Positions 36,817 to 45,617 are shown, numbered from the stretch's first letter. The stretch is 64,000 nucleotides of DNA from Bradyrhizobium neotropicale (GCF_001641695.1 NZ_LSEF01000074.1:1-64000); one strand, 5' to 3'. Numbers and translations: made by a program. The notes: a model not told the origin generated them from the letters alone.

Positions 36817-38310
36817 ATGGCCACGGTGCAACTTCAAGGCATCCGCGAAGCCTTTACGTTCGACGACGTGCTGTTGAAGCCTGGCCTGTCGGACGTCATG
36901 CCGGGCGAAGTCGACATCCGCTCCCGCGTCACCCGCGCCATTCCGCTCAACATTCCGATCATGGCCTCGGCCATGGACACCGTCACCGAGGCGCGGATGG
37001 CGATCGCCATGGCGCAGGCCGGCGGCCTCGGCGTCATCCATCGCAATTTCGACCCCGAGGGGCAGGCCGCCCAGGTGCGGCAGGTCAAGCGATACGAGTC
37101 GGGCATGGTGGTGAATCCGCTGACCATCAGCCCCGAGGCCACGCTCGACGATGCGCTGAAGCTGATGAGCGATCACGGCATCTCCGGCATTCCCGTCGTT
37201 ACCGGCGCAGGCAAGACCACGCCGGGCAAGCTGGTCGGCATCCTCACCAACCGCGATGTGCGCTTTGCCACCGATCGCCGGCAAAAAGTCTCCGAGCTGA
37301 TGACGCACGAAAACCTCGTCACGGTGCGCGAGCACGTCAGCCAGGACGAGGCGAGGCGGATGCTGCACAAGCACCGCATCGAGAAACTGCTCGTCGTCGA
37401 CGACCAGTATCGCTGCGTCGGCCTGATCACCGTGAAGGACATGGAGAAGGCGGTCGCCCATCCGCTCGCCTGCAAGGATGCGCATGGGCGCCTGCGGGTT
37501 GCCGCGGCGACCACCGTCGGCGACACCGGCTTCGAGCGCACCGAGCGCTTGATCGATGCCGGCGTCGATCTCGTCGTGGTCGACACCGCGCATGGTCATT
37601 CCCGCCACGTGCTTCACGCCGTCAACCGCATCAAGCGCTTGTCCAACTCGGTGCAGGTCGTCGCCGGCAACGTTGCCACCGAAGACGGCGCGCAGGCGCT
37701 GATCGACGCGGGCGCGGACTGCATCAAGGTCGGCATCGGCCCGGGCTCGATCTGCACGACGCGCATCGTCGCGGGCGTCGGCGTGCCGCAGCTCACCGCG
37801 ATCATGGATGCGGTGGAAGCCGCGAAGAAGGCCGACATCCCCGTCATCGCCGACGGCGGCATCAAATTCTCCGGTGATTTGGCCAAGGCGCTCGCCGCCG
37901 GTGCCGACATCGCCATGGTTGGCTCGCTGCTGGCCGGCACCGACGAAACGCCCGGCGAGGTGTTTTTGTGGCAGGGCCGCTCCTACAAGGCCTATCGCGG
38001 CATGGGCTCGGTGGGCGCGATGGCGCGCGGCTCGGCCGACCGCTACTTCCAGCAGGACATCAAGGACACGTTGAAGCTCGTGCCCGAAGGCATCGAGGGC
38101 CAGGTGCCCTACAAGGGCCCGGTCGGCAACGTCATGCACCAGCTCGCCGGGGGCTTGCGCGCCGCGATGGGCTATGTCGGCGCGCGCGACCTCAACGATC
38201 TGCATGCGAAAGCACAGTTCGTCCGCATTACCGGCGCTGGCCTTCGCGAAAGCCACGTCCACGACGTGACCATCACGCGCGAATCGCCGAACTATCCGGG
38301 CGGGGGTTAG
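36817..38310 (+). CDS. guaB: Inosine-5'-monophosphate dehydrogenase
   Basis: A 497-residue enzyme making XMP from IMP, the committed step to GMP. The barrel begins FTFDDVLLKPG. Two CBS modules are inserted at about 98-215. The catalytic Cys is residue 313 in IGPGSICTTRIVAGVGVPQ, and the phosphate site is IADGGIKFSGD. The mobile flap RGMGSVGAM and the C-terminal part are complete. The ATG at 36817 follows AGGAAGGAG. The partner guaA lies 9 kb downstream on the same strand, not in one operon. Confidence 0.97.
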   Translation: MATVQLQGIREAFTFDDVLLKPGLSDVMPGEVDIRSRVTRAIPLNIPIMASAMDTVTEARMAIAMAQAGGLGVIHRNFDPEGQAAQVRQVKRYESGMVVNPLTISPEATLDDALKLMSDHGISGIPVVTGAGKTTPGKLVGILTNRDVRFATDRRQKVSELMTHENLVTVREHVSQDEARRMLHKHRIEKLLVVDDQYRCVGLITVKDMEKAVAHPLACKDAHGRLRVAAATTVGDTGFERTERLIDAGVDLVVVDTAHGHSRHVLHAVNRIKRLSNSVQVVAGNVATEDGAQALIDAGADCIKVGIGPGSICTTRIVAGVGVPQLTAIMDAVEAAKKADIPVIADGGIKFSGDLAKALAAGADIAMVGSLLAGTDETPGEVFLWQGRSYKAYRGMGSVGAMARGSADRYFQQDIKDTLKLVPEGIEGQVPYKGPVGNVMHQLAGGLRAAMGYVGARDLNDLHAKAQFVRITGAGLRESHVHDVTITRESPNYPGGG

Positions 38311-38333
38311 TAGCCTTCCTCCGCTCTATCCAT

Positions 38334-38498
38334 CGTCATGGCCGGGCTTGACCCGGCGATCCAGGTCTGGCGGCTTGCCCCATACACCGCTGTCATGCCC
38401 CGGCTTGACCGGGGTATCCAGTACGCTGCGGCTTCTCCGTATTCGTCACCGTCTCTGGAATACTGGGCGGATCGCCCGATCATGTCGGGCGATGACAG
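38334..38498. repeat. Tandem palindromic repeats, family D then family B
   Basis: A family D unit (CGTCATGGCCGGGCTTGACC, 38334-38369) is followed by a family B unit (38391-38498) with GTCATGCCCCGGCTTGACCG, ATCCAGTACGCTGCGGCTTC and GTCGGGCGATGACAG. The 318-bp gap between guaB and the next gene is otherwise empty apart from the ribosome-binding region. Confidence 0.8.
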
Positions 38499-38628
38499 CG
38501 AGAGTGTGGATGGCACGTGCCCGGCTCAATGTGAGAGGCATCTGCGGCAACCACTCCATCGCTTTTGTATTGACGCGCCTCGCTCCCTCCGCTTCCGTCC
38601 GCGAAAGACAATTCGGAGGAAGTCAATT

Positions 38629-39651
38629 ATGTCTCAAGGCAAACGCATCGTTCTCGCCGCGCGTCCCGTCGGCGAGCCCAAGCCGTCTGATTTCCGCATC
38701 GAGGAATTCGCAGTCCCGACGCCTGCGGCGGGCGAAGTGCTGCTGCGCACGATCTGGCTGTCGCTCGATCCCTATATGCGCGGGCGCATGAGCGAGGGTC
38801 CGTCCTACGCCGCGCCGGTGCCGATCGGCGGCGTGATGGAAGGCGAGGCGGTCAGTGAGGTCGCGGCCTCGAACAATCCGGACTTCGCCAAGGGCGACAT
38901 CGTGCGCATACGTTCTGGCTGGCAGACACACGCGATCTCGAACGGCAAGGGTCTGATCAAGGTCGATCCCAAGCTCGGTCCGATCTCGACCTCCATCGGC
39001 GTGCTCGGCATGCCCGGCATGACCGCGTACACGGGCCTGCTCGATATCGGCAAACCGCAAGCAGGCGAGACCGTCGTCGTCGCCGGCGCCTCCGGCGCGG
39101 TCGGCTCCGCAGTGGGCCAGATCGCGAAGATCAAGGGTGCACGCGCCGTCGGCATCGCCGGCGGCAAGGACAAGTGCGACTACGTGGTGAAGGAGCTCGG
39201 CTTCGATGCCTGCATCGATCACCGCGATCCCGATCTCGCGGCCAAGCTGAAGGACGCCTGCCCGAAGGGCATCGACGTCTATTTCGAGAATGTCGGCGGC
39301 GCCGTGTTCGAGGCGGTCTTCCCGCTGCTCAATCCGTTCGCGCGCGTGCCGGTCTGCGGCCTGATCGCGCACTACAACGACACCGAGGCCAAGCCGCCGA
39401 AATGGGCAGGCGCCATGATGCGCGCGACGCTGACCAAACGGCTGACCTTCCGCGGCTTCATCGTCTCTGATTTCGCGGCACGTCATGGCGACTTCCTGCG
39501 CGACATGTCGGCCTGGGTCCGCGAGGGCAAGGTGAAATACAAGGAGTTCGTCACCGAGGGCCTGGAGAGCGCGCCGGGCGCCTTCATGGGCCTCTTGAAG
39601 GGCGTCAATTTCGGCAAGCAACTGGTCCGGGTCGGCCCCGACAAGGCTTAA
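38629..39651 (+). CDS. NADP-dependent medium-chain oxidoreductase (LTB4DH/CurA-like)
   Basis: A 340-residue zinc-free MDR protein. The N-terminal signature is SLDPYMRGRMSEGPSYAAP, the nucleotide site is VVVAGASGAVGSAVGQIAKI, and the family motif is DVYFENVGGAVFEAVFPLL. Relatives reduce the double bond of enones, alkenals or prostaglandin-type compounds with NADPH. The ATG at 38629 follows CGGAGGA by eight bases. The frame is open upstream through the repeats but those are not coding. Confidence 0.88.
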   Translation: MSQGKRIVLAARPVGEPKPSDFRIEEFAVPTPAAGEVLLRTIWLSLDPYMRGRMSEGPSYAAPVPIGGVMEGEAVSEVAASNNPDFAKGDIVRIRSGWQTHAISNGKGLIKVDPKLGPISTSIGVLGMPGMTAYTGLLDIGKPQAGETVVVAGASGAVGSAVGQIAKIKGARAVGIAGGKDKCDYVVKELGFDACIDHRDPDLAAKLKDACPKGIDVYFENVGGAVFEAVFPLLNPFARVPVCGLIAHYNDTEAKPPKWAGAMMRATLTKRLTFRGFIVSDFAARHGDFLRDMSAWVREGKVKYKEFVTEGLESAPGAFMGLLKGVNFGKQLVRVGPDKA

Positions 39652-39664
39652 CCGGCATCTCAAG

Positions 39665-39719
39665 CTCCCCCGGGGGCCGTCTTCGGCTCCCCCCGGGGCC
39701 GTCTTCGGCTCCCCCGGGG
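39665..39719. repeat. 22-bp tandem repeat, about 2.5 copies
   Basis: Units start CTCCCCCGGGGGCCGTCTTC at 39665 and CTCCCCCCGGGGCCGTCTTC at 39687, followed by a partial CTCCCCCGGGG. Each unit is GC-rich and self-complementary, so the array may form a hairpin behind the oxidoreductase gene. Confidence 0.7.
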
Positions 39720-39843
39720 TCAGCAGATGGTTAAGAAAGAGTCACCGATCGGCAACACCCGGCCCGCAAAAGCCGCAGGTGTGACCCTCGGCTCATTGAC
39801 CTCCGAGCGAAGGCATTGAATCATCGCGTATATTTCAGGTGCG

Positions 39844-40143
39844 ATGATGTTAGAGATTGGTATTTTCTGCGTAATATTGCTGGCTGCCGGCTATTGGGCG
39901 GCGATGTATGTCATGGGCCGTCGTGACGACGTGATCCATGGCAAGTTTGTCCATGCCGAGGATGCGGCCGAGTTCGTGCCGGCCCAGATGCCGACGCCTC
40001 CGCCGCCATTTCCGCTGCGCCCGGTCAAGGCCGCCAAGCCTGCGAATGTGCAGCCTGGCGTTGATGAGGCCAAGCCGGTGAACAGCGCGGCTCTGCAATC
40101 CTTGCTCGCCGCGATTCAGCAGGATCTCAAGAGCGTCGCTTGA
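39844..40143 (+). CDS. Small membrane-anchored protein, unknown
   Basis: A 99-residue protein with one N-terminal membrane segment (about 4-24, EIGIFCVILLAAGYWAAMYV), a Pro-rich middle (QMPTPPPPFPLRPVK) and a C-terminal amphipathic helix (ALQSLLAAIQQDLKSVA). An ATG directly after the first gives an alternative start one residue shorter. No family is recognised. It stands between an oxidoreductase gene and a convergent phosphoesterase gene, with no sign of an operon. Confidence 0.6.
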   Translation: MMLEIGIFCVILLAAGYWAAMYVMGRRDDVIHGKFVHAEDAAEFVPAQMPTPPPPFPLRPVKAAKPANVQPGVDEAKPVNSAALQSLLAAIQQDLKSVA

Positions 40144-40158
40144 GGCGTGCGCGCTAAT

Positions 40159-41001
40159 TTAGTGCGCGCCGCCCATCTGGGCGAAGAGCTCCTCGATGTC
40201 GACGTCGACCTGACCCGCCGCGCGGACGTGGCGGACTTCAAAGCTGTCGGGCTGGAAGCGGTATTCGACGAGGCCGGTTTCCTTGATCGCGATTCGGTCC
40301 TGGCGCGTGTCGTTGATCTTGAAGCCGGCTGACGGCGCCCAGATGTGTCGCGTATGGCGGAACGTGAAGTCGCGCCGCTGATGCACGTGCCCGCTGGCGA
40401 TCAGCCGCAGATCGACGCGCGCAAACATCTCGATCAGGCGCGCACGCGCCGGCTGGGGCACGTAGCGGATCGAGGTCTCGACCAATTCGGGATCGTCGGG
40501 GAGGTTGAGAAACACCGGCTTGTGCAGGAACAGCGCGACCGGCCTGCCGTTCACGCGCCCGATTTCCGAGGTCAGCCAGTCGAACTGCTCGGCCTCGAAG
40601 GCCAGCCCTGAATTCATCACCAGCGAGTTGAGGCCGATGAAACACCAGCCCGCGGCCTCGAACGACCAGTGATCCTCGCCAATCACGGTGCAGAATTGCT
40701 GGCGGTGCGCTTCCTCGACCGGCGGCTTGGGGGCCGGCCCGATCGCGGTGGGATTGTCGCCGATGTCGTGATTGCCCGGCAGGTAGCGGCAGGCGACGGG
40801 CAGGGCGTCGTGCAGGCTCTTGGCGAACTCGACATCGTCGCGGCTGGTCGGCCCGTCGAAGGAGACGTCGCCGGTGTTGATGACGAGATCGGGCCTGTCA
40901 GCGTCGATATGCTCACTGACGCGGTGGAAATTCGCGACCAGGCCGGGAAAGCGCCGGCCAAGATGCGTGTCGGAAATCTGCGTCAGGCGAAATTCGGACA
41001 T
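40159..41001 (-). CDS. Calcineurin-like metallophosphoesterase
   Basis: A 280-residue protein with all five metal-binding blocks: ISDTHLG, NTGDVSFDG, LPGNHDIG, ALFLHKPVF and SGHVHQRRDF. The overall pattern resembles cyclic-nucleotide phosphodiesterase (CpdA/GpdQ-like) members. The substrate is uncertain. The ATG at 41001 puts the first block at residue 8, as usual; a TTG at 41067 would add 22 unconserved residues. It lies after and close to a membrane protein gene on the same strand. Confidence 0.82.
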   Translation of the reverse strand: MSEFRLTQISDTHLGRRFPGLVANFHRVSEHIDADRPDLVINTGDVSFDGPTSRDDVEFAKSLHDALPVACRYLPGNHDIGDNPTAIGPAPKPPVEEAHRQQFCTVIGEDHWSFEAAGWCFIGLNSLVMNSGLAFEAEQFDWLTSEIGRVNGRPVALFLHKPVFLNLPDDPELVETSIRYVPQPARARLIEMFARVDLRLIASGHVHQRRDFTFRHTRHIWAPSAGFKINDTRQDRIAIKETGLVEYRFQPDSFEVRHVRAAGQVDVDIEELFAQMGGAH

Positions 41002-41070
41002 GAGGTCAGCATACCCGTTGCCGCGCGTCGGAACGATGACGGCGCGCCCATGCAGTGCAATGAACAAAGT

Positions 41071-41682
41071 TTAAAACACGCGGTAGCGGATCGTGTAAGC
41101 GTCCTGCGGCGCGACCCTGCCTGCAAAGGGCGAGGCGATGTGGTCGGCAAGATGCCAGGGGCCGAACTGCTCGGAGCGATGCGGCTCGGCGGGCAGGCGG
41201 AGGCGGAACTCGAAGGTGCCCTTTCCGGGCAGGCTCACGACCAGTAAGCGGTCAGCGGTGCGGTGATTGAGCGCCACCACGCCGCGTAGCACCGAGCGTC
41301 CATCGCCAAGCTCGCGCACGCCGTCGACCAGCGCCAGCGTCTGGTTGCGATCGGTGTGCAGCTCGATCTGGGTGTCGCTCACCGCCGTCAGGGTCTCCTT
41401 CGGCATACGGATTTCGAACTCGACCGCGGGCTTGGACGGGTTGAGCCCGAGATAGGCCAGCGCGGCGTGGTGCATGTCGTAGGCGACGAAGACGAACAGG
41501 ACGGCCGCGGCAAGGGCTGCGAGGCCGTGCCGGAGCACGTCGCGCCAGGTCCGGTAGCCCATGCGGAAATAGACGGTCATTGCCAGCGCAACCGCCAGTG
41601 CGGCTGCGATGCCGGCGAGCGCCGACATCAGGATGCCGAGGGACGCATCGGGGGAGTCGTTGAACAGAGACGTGATGCTCAT
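41071..41682 (-). CDS. Membrane protein of unknown function
   Basis: A 203-residue protein with two membrane segments near the N terminus (about 15-37 and 48-66) and a soluble beta-rich region with MPKETLTAVSDTQIELH and GKGTFEFRLRLPAEP. I do not recognise the family. The start at 41682 (MSITSLF) is chosen over 41787 because the extra residues look unlike a membrane-protein N terminus. It may share a transcript with the phosphoesterase 69 bp downstream. Confidence 0.6.
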   Translation of the reverse strand: MSITSLFNDSPDASLGILMSALAGIAAALAVALAMTVYFRMGYRTWRDVLRHGLAALAAAVLFVFVAYDMHHAALAYLGLNPSKPAVEFEIRMPKETLTAVSDTQIELHTDRNQTLALVDGVRELGDGRSVLRGVVALNHRTADRLLVVSLPGKGTFEFRLRLPAEPHRSEQFGPWHLADHIASPFAGRVAPQDAYTIRYRVF

Positions 41683-41877
41683 GGCGGCGTCGCCTGGAGG
41701 ATCAAAATCGCATGAAGTATCGAGACTTGGTCGTGCGATCGAAAGCGCCGGTTCAAGCCGTTCAGGAACGACGGCGACGGCCGCCATAAAATGAGGGCGT
41801 CACCGCTGCCGGCCTTCGAGCGATTCCGGTGGCAGCTCAAATGGATTGGCCGCGATCCCAGTTTCGATGCTGACGTC

Positions 41878-42879
41878 CTATTCCGCAGCCGCAAGTGCCG
41901 GCGCCTCACGGCGCGCGGCATTGAACTTGCCGCAGACTTGCGTGCTGAGGCAGTCGTCGCATTGCCTGGACCGCGCGGCCTGTCGCATCCGGCGGAAGCG
42001 GTCGGGCAGGGCGGCAAGATCGGCGGCGCTGCGCACGCTGCCGACGTCAACGCCGTAGTCCTGCGTCGTGAAGCTGCAGGGTGAGATCAGGCCCTTTTCG
42101 TCGATGAACAGGAAGCTTTGTCCGGGATCGCAGTCTGCGACCGGGATCCGCTCGTCGCGTGCGCTGGCGCGGATACGGGTGAGATACTGCTCGCCGCCGA
42201 TCAGGACGGCGCCGCGCGCCACAAGGCTCGGGCGGATCTCCGGCAGCGCGCGCTCCAGCGCATCGACGTCCGCGCGGGTGAGGCGGTGCTCTGGGTAGAA
42301 CTCCGGCCGGTCGCGTCCGCCAAGCTGATTGTAGGTGATCTCGCTGATGCCCCAACCGGCGAGCTCCCGGCACAGCGCGGCGAATTCGCCGACGTTCTGG
42401 TGCATCAGCACGACATTGGCGCGCAGCTTCAGCCTCGAGCCGAGCGCCCGGGCCTCCGCCGCGAGCGCAGGCACCCAGAGGCGCAGCTTTTCGAAGCCGC
42501 CCGCCCAGCCGCGCGATGGATCATGGAAGGCCGAGAAGCCATCGACGCTGATGGTCAGCTCCTTGTAGGTCTCGCAGAGATGCCGGCGGAGCTGCGGGCT
42601 GCCGAGCGTCGTGCCGTTGGTGGTCGCGCTCACCTCGAGGCCGAGCCCGCGCACGGCGTGGGTGAGGGCCTGTAGCGGTTGCCAGCGCAGCGGCTCGCCG
42701 CCGAGCCAGCTCAGGAGCACCCGATCACCGGTCCCTGCCTGATGCTCGGCAAGCACCGCAGCGAAACGGAGGATGTCCGCGGGCGCGGCCTGGCTTCGCG
42801 GGAAGCCGAGGCGCTTGTCGAATGCGCAGAAACCGCAGGCGAGGTTGCAACTGTCCACGACACGCCAGACGACGATCAT
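41878..42879 (-). CDS. Radical SAM protein with SPASM-like C terminus
   Basis: A 333-residue protein. The CxxxCxxC cluster for the SAM-bound 4Fe-4S centre is CNLACGFC at 11-18, and the GGEPL motif follows at about 60-64. The C-terminal part has Cys residues in VADCDPGQ and ISPCSF, then CDDCLSTQVCGKF near the end, typical of SPASM or twitch auxiliary clusters in peptide- and protein-modifying enzymes. No precursor peptide is evident nearby. It is divergent from an NrtR-type Nudix regulator gene, which may control it. The substrate is unknown. Confidence 0.85.
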   Translation of the reverse strand: MIVVWRVVDSCNLACGFCAFDKRLGFPRSQAAPADILRFAAVLAEHQAGTGDRVLLSWLGGEPLRWQPLQALTHAVRGLGLEVSATTNGTTLGSPQLRRHLCETYKELTISVDGFSAFHDPSRGWAGGFEKLRLWVPALAAEARALGSRLKLRANVVLMHQNVGEFAALCRELAGWGISEITYNQLGGRDRPEFYPEHRLTRADVDALERALPEIRPSLVARGAVLIGGEQYLTRIRASARDERIPVADCDPGQSFLFIDEKGLISPCSFTTQDYGVDVGSVRSAADLAALPDRFRRMRQAARSRQCDDCLSTQVCGKFNAARREAPALAAAE

Positions 42880-42959
42880 GATGGCCTCTCACTTTGACCC
42901 AGTGTCTCGGGCGACGCTTGCCGTCACCTTGACGAAGCTTCTCCTTCACATCGGTGCAT

Positions 42960-43001
42960 TGCAACTTGTTATTTGCAATTTGCTATTTGAATACGGTATG
43001 A
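42960..43001. promoter_or_regulatory. Three 14-bp direct repeats before the Nudix regulator gene
   Basis: TGCAACTTGTTATT, TGCAATTTGCTATT and TGAATACGGTATGA follow one another without gaps; the first two match at 12 of 14 positions. This AT-rich stretch lies in the 129-bp divergent region between the radical SAM gene and the Nudix regulator gene, ending just before the latter's start codon, so it is a plausible autoregulatory site. Confidence 0.5.
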
Positions 43002-43008
43002 TGGCCTT

Positions 43009-43674
43009 ATGGCCACCGAGCTCATCCGCCCGATCCTCACCGTCGACGTCGTGCTTCTGACCCTGCATGACGACCGGATCCATGTCGTGCTCCAGGCGCG
43101 CGAAAAGGCCCCGCACGCTGGCGAGCTCGCTCTTGTCGGCGGCTACGTTCATCCGGAGGAGGATCAGTCCACCGCCGCGGCTGCGGCGCGGGTGCTGCGC
43201 GACAAGGCCGGTCTTGCGGTCCGCGTGCTCGAGCAATTGATGACGTTTTCCGGTGGCGACCGCGATCCGCGCGGGTGGTCGGCATCGGTCGCCTATTATG
43301 CGCTGCTGCCCCACGAGGAAATTGCCGAACGGGGCGATGCGTCCCTCAGAATGCTCCCGTTTGCGCAAGTGAAGGGGCTTCCGTTCGACCACGATGCCAT
43401 CGTCGCCGGCGCGATGCAGCGCTGCCGGCGCCGCGCGGCCTATTCGTCGCTGCCGGCCTTCCTGCTGTCGCCGGCCTTCACCCTGCCGGAACTTCGCCGC
43501 GCCTATGAAGCCGCGCTCGGCCGCTCGCTCAACGACAGCGCGTTCAGGCGCAAGATCGACGAGTTGCGGATGGTCGAGCCGGTCAGCGGCTCCGTCAGCA
43601 AGGCTACGGCGCGGCCGGCCCAATTGTTCCGCCTGAGCAAGTCCGGCGTTGTCGAATTCGATCGCACCGTGTAG
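43009..43674 (+). CDS. NrtR-type Nudix transcription regulator
   Basis: A 221-residue protein with an N-terminal Nudix fold (1-140; VVLLTLHDDRIHVVLQAREK and GGYVHPEEDQSTAAAAARVL) and a C-terminal winged helix (about 148-221; FTLPELRRAYEAALGRSLND and FRRKIDELRM). In NrtR proteins the Nudix part senses ADP-ribose or related compounds and the wing binds DNA. The Nudix box (G-x5-E-x7-REUxEE) is degenerate here: the second half reads AAAARVLRDKAGL, so hydrolysis is unlikely. The likely target is its own promoter and the divergent radical SAM gene. Confidence 0.85.
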   Translation: MATELIRPILTVDVVLLTLHDDRIHVVLQAREKAPHAGELALVGGYVHPEEDQSTAAAAARVLRDKAGLAVRVLEQLMTFSGGDRDPRGWSASVAYYALLPHEEIAERGDASLRMLPFAQVKGLPFDHDAIVAGAMQRCRRRAAYSSLPAFLLSPAFTLPELRRAYEAALGRSLNDSAFRRKIDELRMVEPVSGSVSKATARPAQLFRLSKSGVVEFDRTV

Positions 43675-43722
43675 CGGTTGTCGGCGCGCTGCCGTTCGCG
43701 CGTCATTTTCGGGAAAGTTCCG

Positions 43723-44145
43723 ATGTCCGTTCAAATGGTCTTGCTGCCGGTCTTCGTGCAGGTTGCCCTGACCTTCGCGCTCCTGATCGGGATGGCGCTG
43801 GCGCGCCGCCGCTCGCTGGTCTCCGGCGAGACCAGGAGCCGCGACGTTGCCCTGGGCGAGCCGAACTGGCCGAAGGGGGCCACACAAATTGCCAATTGCT
43901 ACCGCAACCAGTTCGAGTTGCCGGTGCTGTTCTACGCGCTGATTGCGCTGGCGCTCCCGCTGCGCCATGCCGATCTCTTCATCGTGCTGATGTCCTGGGT
44001 GTTCGTGGTGACGCGCTTCGGCCATGCCGGCATCTTCGTTTCGTCGAACGATCTCGGCCGGCGCTCGACGATCTGGCTCGCTGGCGTGCTCGTGCTGCTC
44101 GCGATGTGGATCTACTTCGCGCTGCGGATCTTGTTGCTGATTTGA
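43723..44145 (+). CDS. MAPEG-family membrane protein
   Basis: A 140-residue protein with four membrane helices. The MAPEG pattern is visible in ATQIANCYRNQFELPVLFYA (about 57-76), containing the conserved Arg-Asn-x-x-Glu, and in SWVFVVTRFGHA. Family members include glutathione-dependent enzymes and bacterial proteins of unknown role. The ATG at 43723 is chosen because the extension to 43678 is polar and lacks conservation. The gene sits 48 bp after the Nudix regulator gene on the same strand. Confidence 0.8.
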   Translation: MSVQMVLLPVFVQVALTFALLIGMALARRRSLVSGETRSRDVALGEPNWPKGATQIANCYRNQFELPVLFYALIALALPLRHADLFIVLMSWVFVVTRFGHAGIFVSSNDLGRRSTIWLAGVLVLLAMWIYFALRILLLI

Positions 44146-44182
44146 GCGTCTTAAGCGCCAATCCTGATCTGAAAGATTTAGA

Positions 44183-45481
44183 ATGACCCCCGCTGCCCGG
44201 CTGTCCGCAGCCATCGAACTGATCGACACCATCGAGAAGGACCGCGTGCCCGCGGCCAAGGCGCTGAAGGAGTGGGGCACGGCGCATCGCTTTGCCGGCT
44301 CCGGCGACCGCGCCGCGATCGCCGGCCTCGTCTGGGACGTGCTGCGCCGTTATGCCTCGAGCGCGTTCCTGATGGACGCCGACACCGCGCGGGCGCGGCT
44401 GATCGGGATGCTCCGCCTCGAGCGCGACATGGATACCGCGACCATGGCCGCGCTGTTCGACGGCAGCCGGTTTGCGCCGGCGCCGCTGACGGAGGCGGAG
44501 GCGGCGGCGCTGGCCTCGCGTTCCCTCAAGGGCGCGCCGGCCGCGATTGCCGGCGACTATCCGGAATGGCTCGACCCGCACTTCGCCAAAGTGTTCGGCG
44601 AGGATCGCGTGGCGGAAGCAACCGCGATGGCGAGCCGGGCGCCGCTCGATTTGCGCGTCAACACGCTAAAATCCAATCGCGACAAGGCGCTGCGCGCGCT
44701 TGCTCATCTTCATGCGAAACCGACGCCGTGGTCGCCAACCGGCCTGCGCATCGAGCTTTCGGCCGATGCGCGCAATCCAGGCATCCAGGCGGAAGAGGAT
44801 TTCATCAAGGGTGGCATTGAAGTGCAGGATGAAGGCTCGCAGCTCGCGGCCGCCTTCACCGCGGCAAAGCCGGGCGAGCAGGTCATCGACCTCTGCGCCG
44901 GCGCCGGCGGCAAGACTCTGGCGCTCGCGGCCCTGATGCAGGGCAAGGGCCGGCTGATCGCGACCGACCGCGACAAGCGCCAGCTCGCCCCGATCCACGA
45001 GCGGCTGTCGCGCGCCGGCGTCCACAACGCCGATGTCCGCACGCCCAAGGGCGAGGCCGATCCGCTGTCCGACATCCGCAGCTCGGCCGATCTCGTCGTG
45101 ATCGACGCGCCCTGCACCGGAACCGGAACCTGGCGCCGCAATCCCGACGCCAAATGGCGCATGCGCCCCGGCGCGCTGGAGATCCGCTTGCGCGACCAGG
45201 CCGAGGTGCTGGAGCGCGCCGTGCCGCTGGTGAAGGCGGGCGGCCGCATCGCCTACATCACCTGCTCGGTGCTGACTGAGGAGAACGGCGAGCAGGTCAG
45301 GGCCTTCGTCGGTCGCCATCCCGAGTTCTCGGTCGTGACGCCCGACGAGACCGCGAGCGTGCTGTGGGACAAGGCCGAGGATTTTGCGCAAGCCGCGCTG
45401 CAATCAGCCGAAGGCTGGCTGATGACGCCGCGGCGGACAGGGACGGACGGGTTCTTCGTGTCGGTGCTGAAGAAGGCGTAG
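44183..45481 (+). CDS. RsmB/NOL1-NOP2-family rRNA m5C methyltransferase
   Basis: A 432-residue protein. The N-terminal part (1-140) is a NusB-like helical region, followed by the PUA-like linker and the catalytic domain. SAM motif I is VIDLCAGAGGKTLALAAL. The motif IV Cys is in VIDAPCTGTGTWRRNPD, and motif VI Cys is in IAYITCSVLTEENGEQV. Both Cys residues needed for the covalent mechanism are present. It modifies a cytosine in rRNA, C967 of 16S in E. coli RsmB. The exact site here is inferred. The 3' end carries an 18-bp tandem duplication that spans the stop codon. Confidence 0.9.
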   Translation: MTPAARLSAAIELIDTIEKDRVPAAKALKEWGTAHRFAGSGDRAAIAGLVWDVLRRYASSAFLMDADTARARLIGMLRLERDMDTATMAALFDGSRFAPAPLTEAEAAALASRSLKGAPAAIAGDYPEWLDPHFAKVFGEDRVAEATAMASRAPLDLRVNTLKSNRDKALRALAHLHAKPTPWSPTGLRIELSADARNPGIQAEEDFIKGGIEVQDEGSQLAAAFTAAKPGEQVIDLCAGAGGKTLALAALMQGKGRLIATDRDKRQLAPIHERLSRAGVHNADVRTPKGEADPLSDIRSSADLVVIDAPCTGTGTWRRNPDAKWRMRPGALEIRLRDQAEVLERAVPLVKAGGRIAYITCSVLTEENGEQVRAFVGRHPEFSVVTPDETASVLWDKAEDFAQAALQSAEGWLMTPRRTGTDGFFVSVLKKA

Positions 45482-45508
45482 CTCTCGTAGAAGGCGTAGC
45501 TCTCGTAG
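45473..45508. repeat. 18-bp tandem duplication across the RsmB-like stop codon
   Basis: AAGGCGTAGCTCTCGTAG occurs twice in a row (45473-45490, 45491-45508). The first unit carries the stop codon of the methyltransferase gene. The second runs directly into a family E repeat. Confidence 0.75.
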
Positions 45509-45600
45509 GGTGGGCAAAGCGAAGCGTGCCCACCATTCGCAGCGACAATGCGCAAAGACGGTGGGCACGGCGCGCGAAGAGCGCGCCTTTGCCCACCCTG
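45505..45600. repeat. Dispersed palindromic repeat, family E variant
   Basis: GTAGGGTGGGCAAAGCGAAG on the left pairs with GCGCGCCTTTGCCCACCCTG on the right, with inner GTGCCCACC and GGTGGGCAC arms. Confidence 0.8.
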
Positions 45601-45617
45601 CAGCTGACCTCGCTCTC

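Noticed and set aside
39665..39719. CRISPR array
   Set aside because: The units are directly adjacent with no spacers, are only about 22 bp and are GC-rich and self-complementary.
41878..42879. Prokaryotic viperin-like antiviral enzyme
   Set aside because: The Cys cluster context and the C-terminal Cys-rich SPASM-like region do not match the viperin pattern I know.
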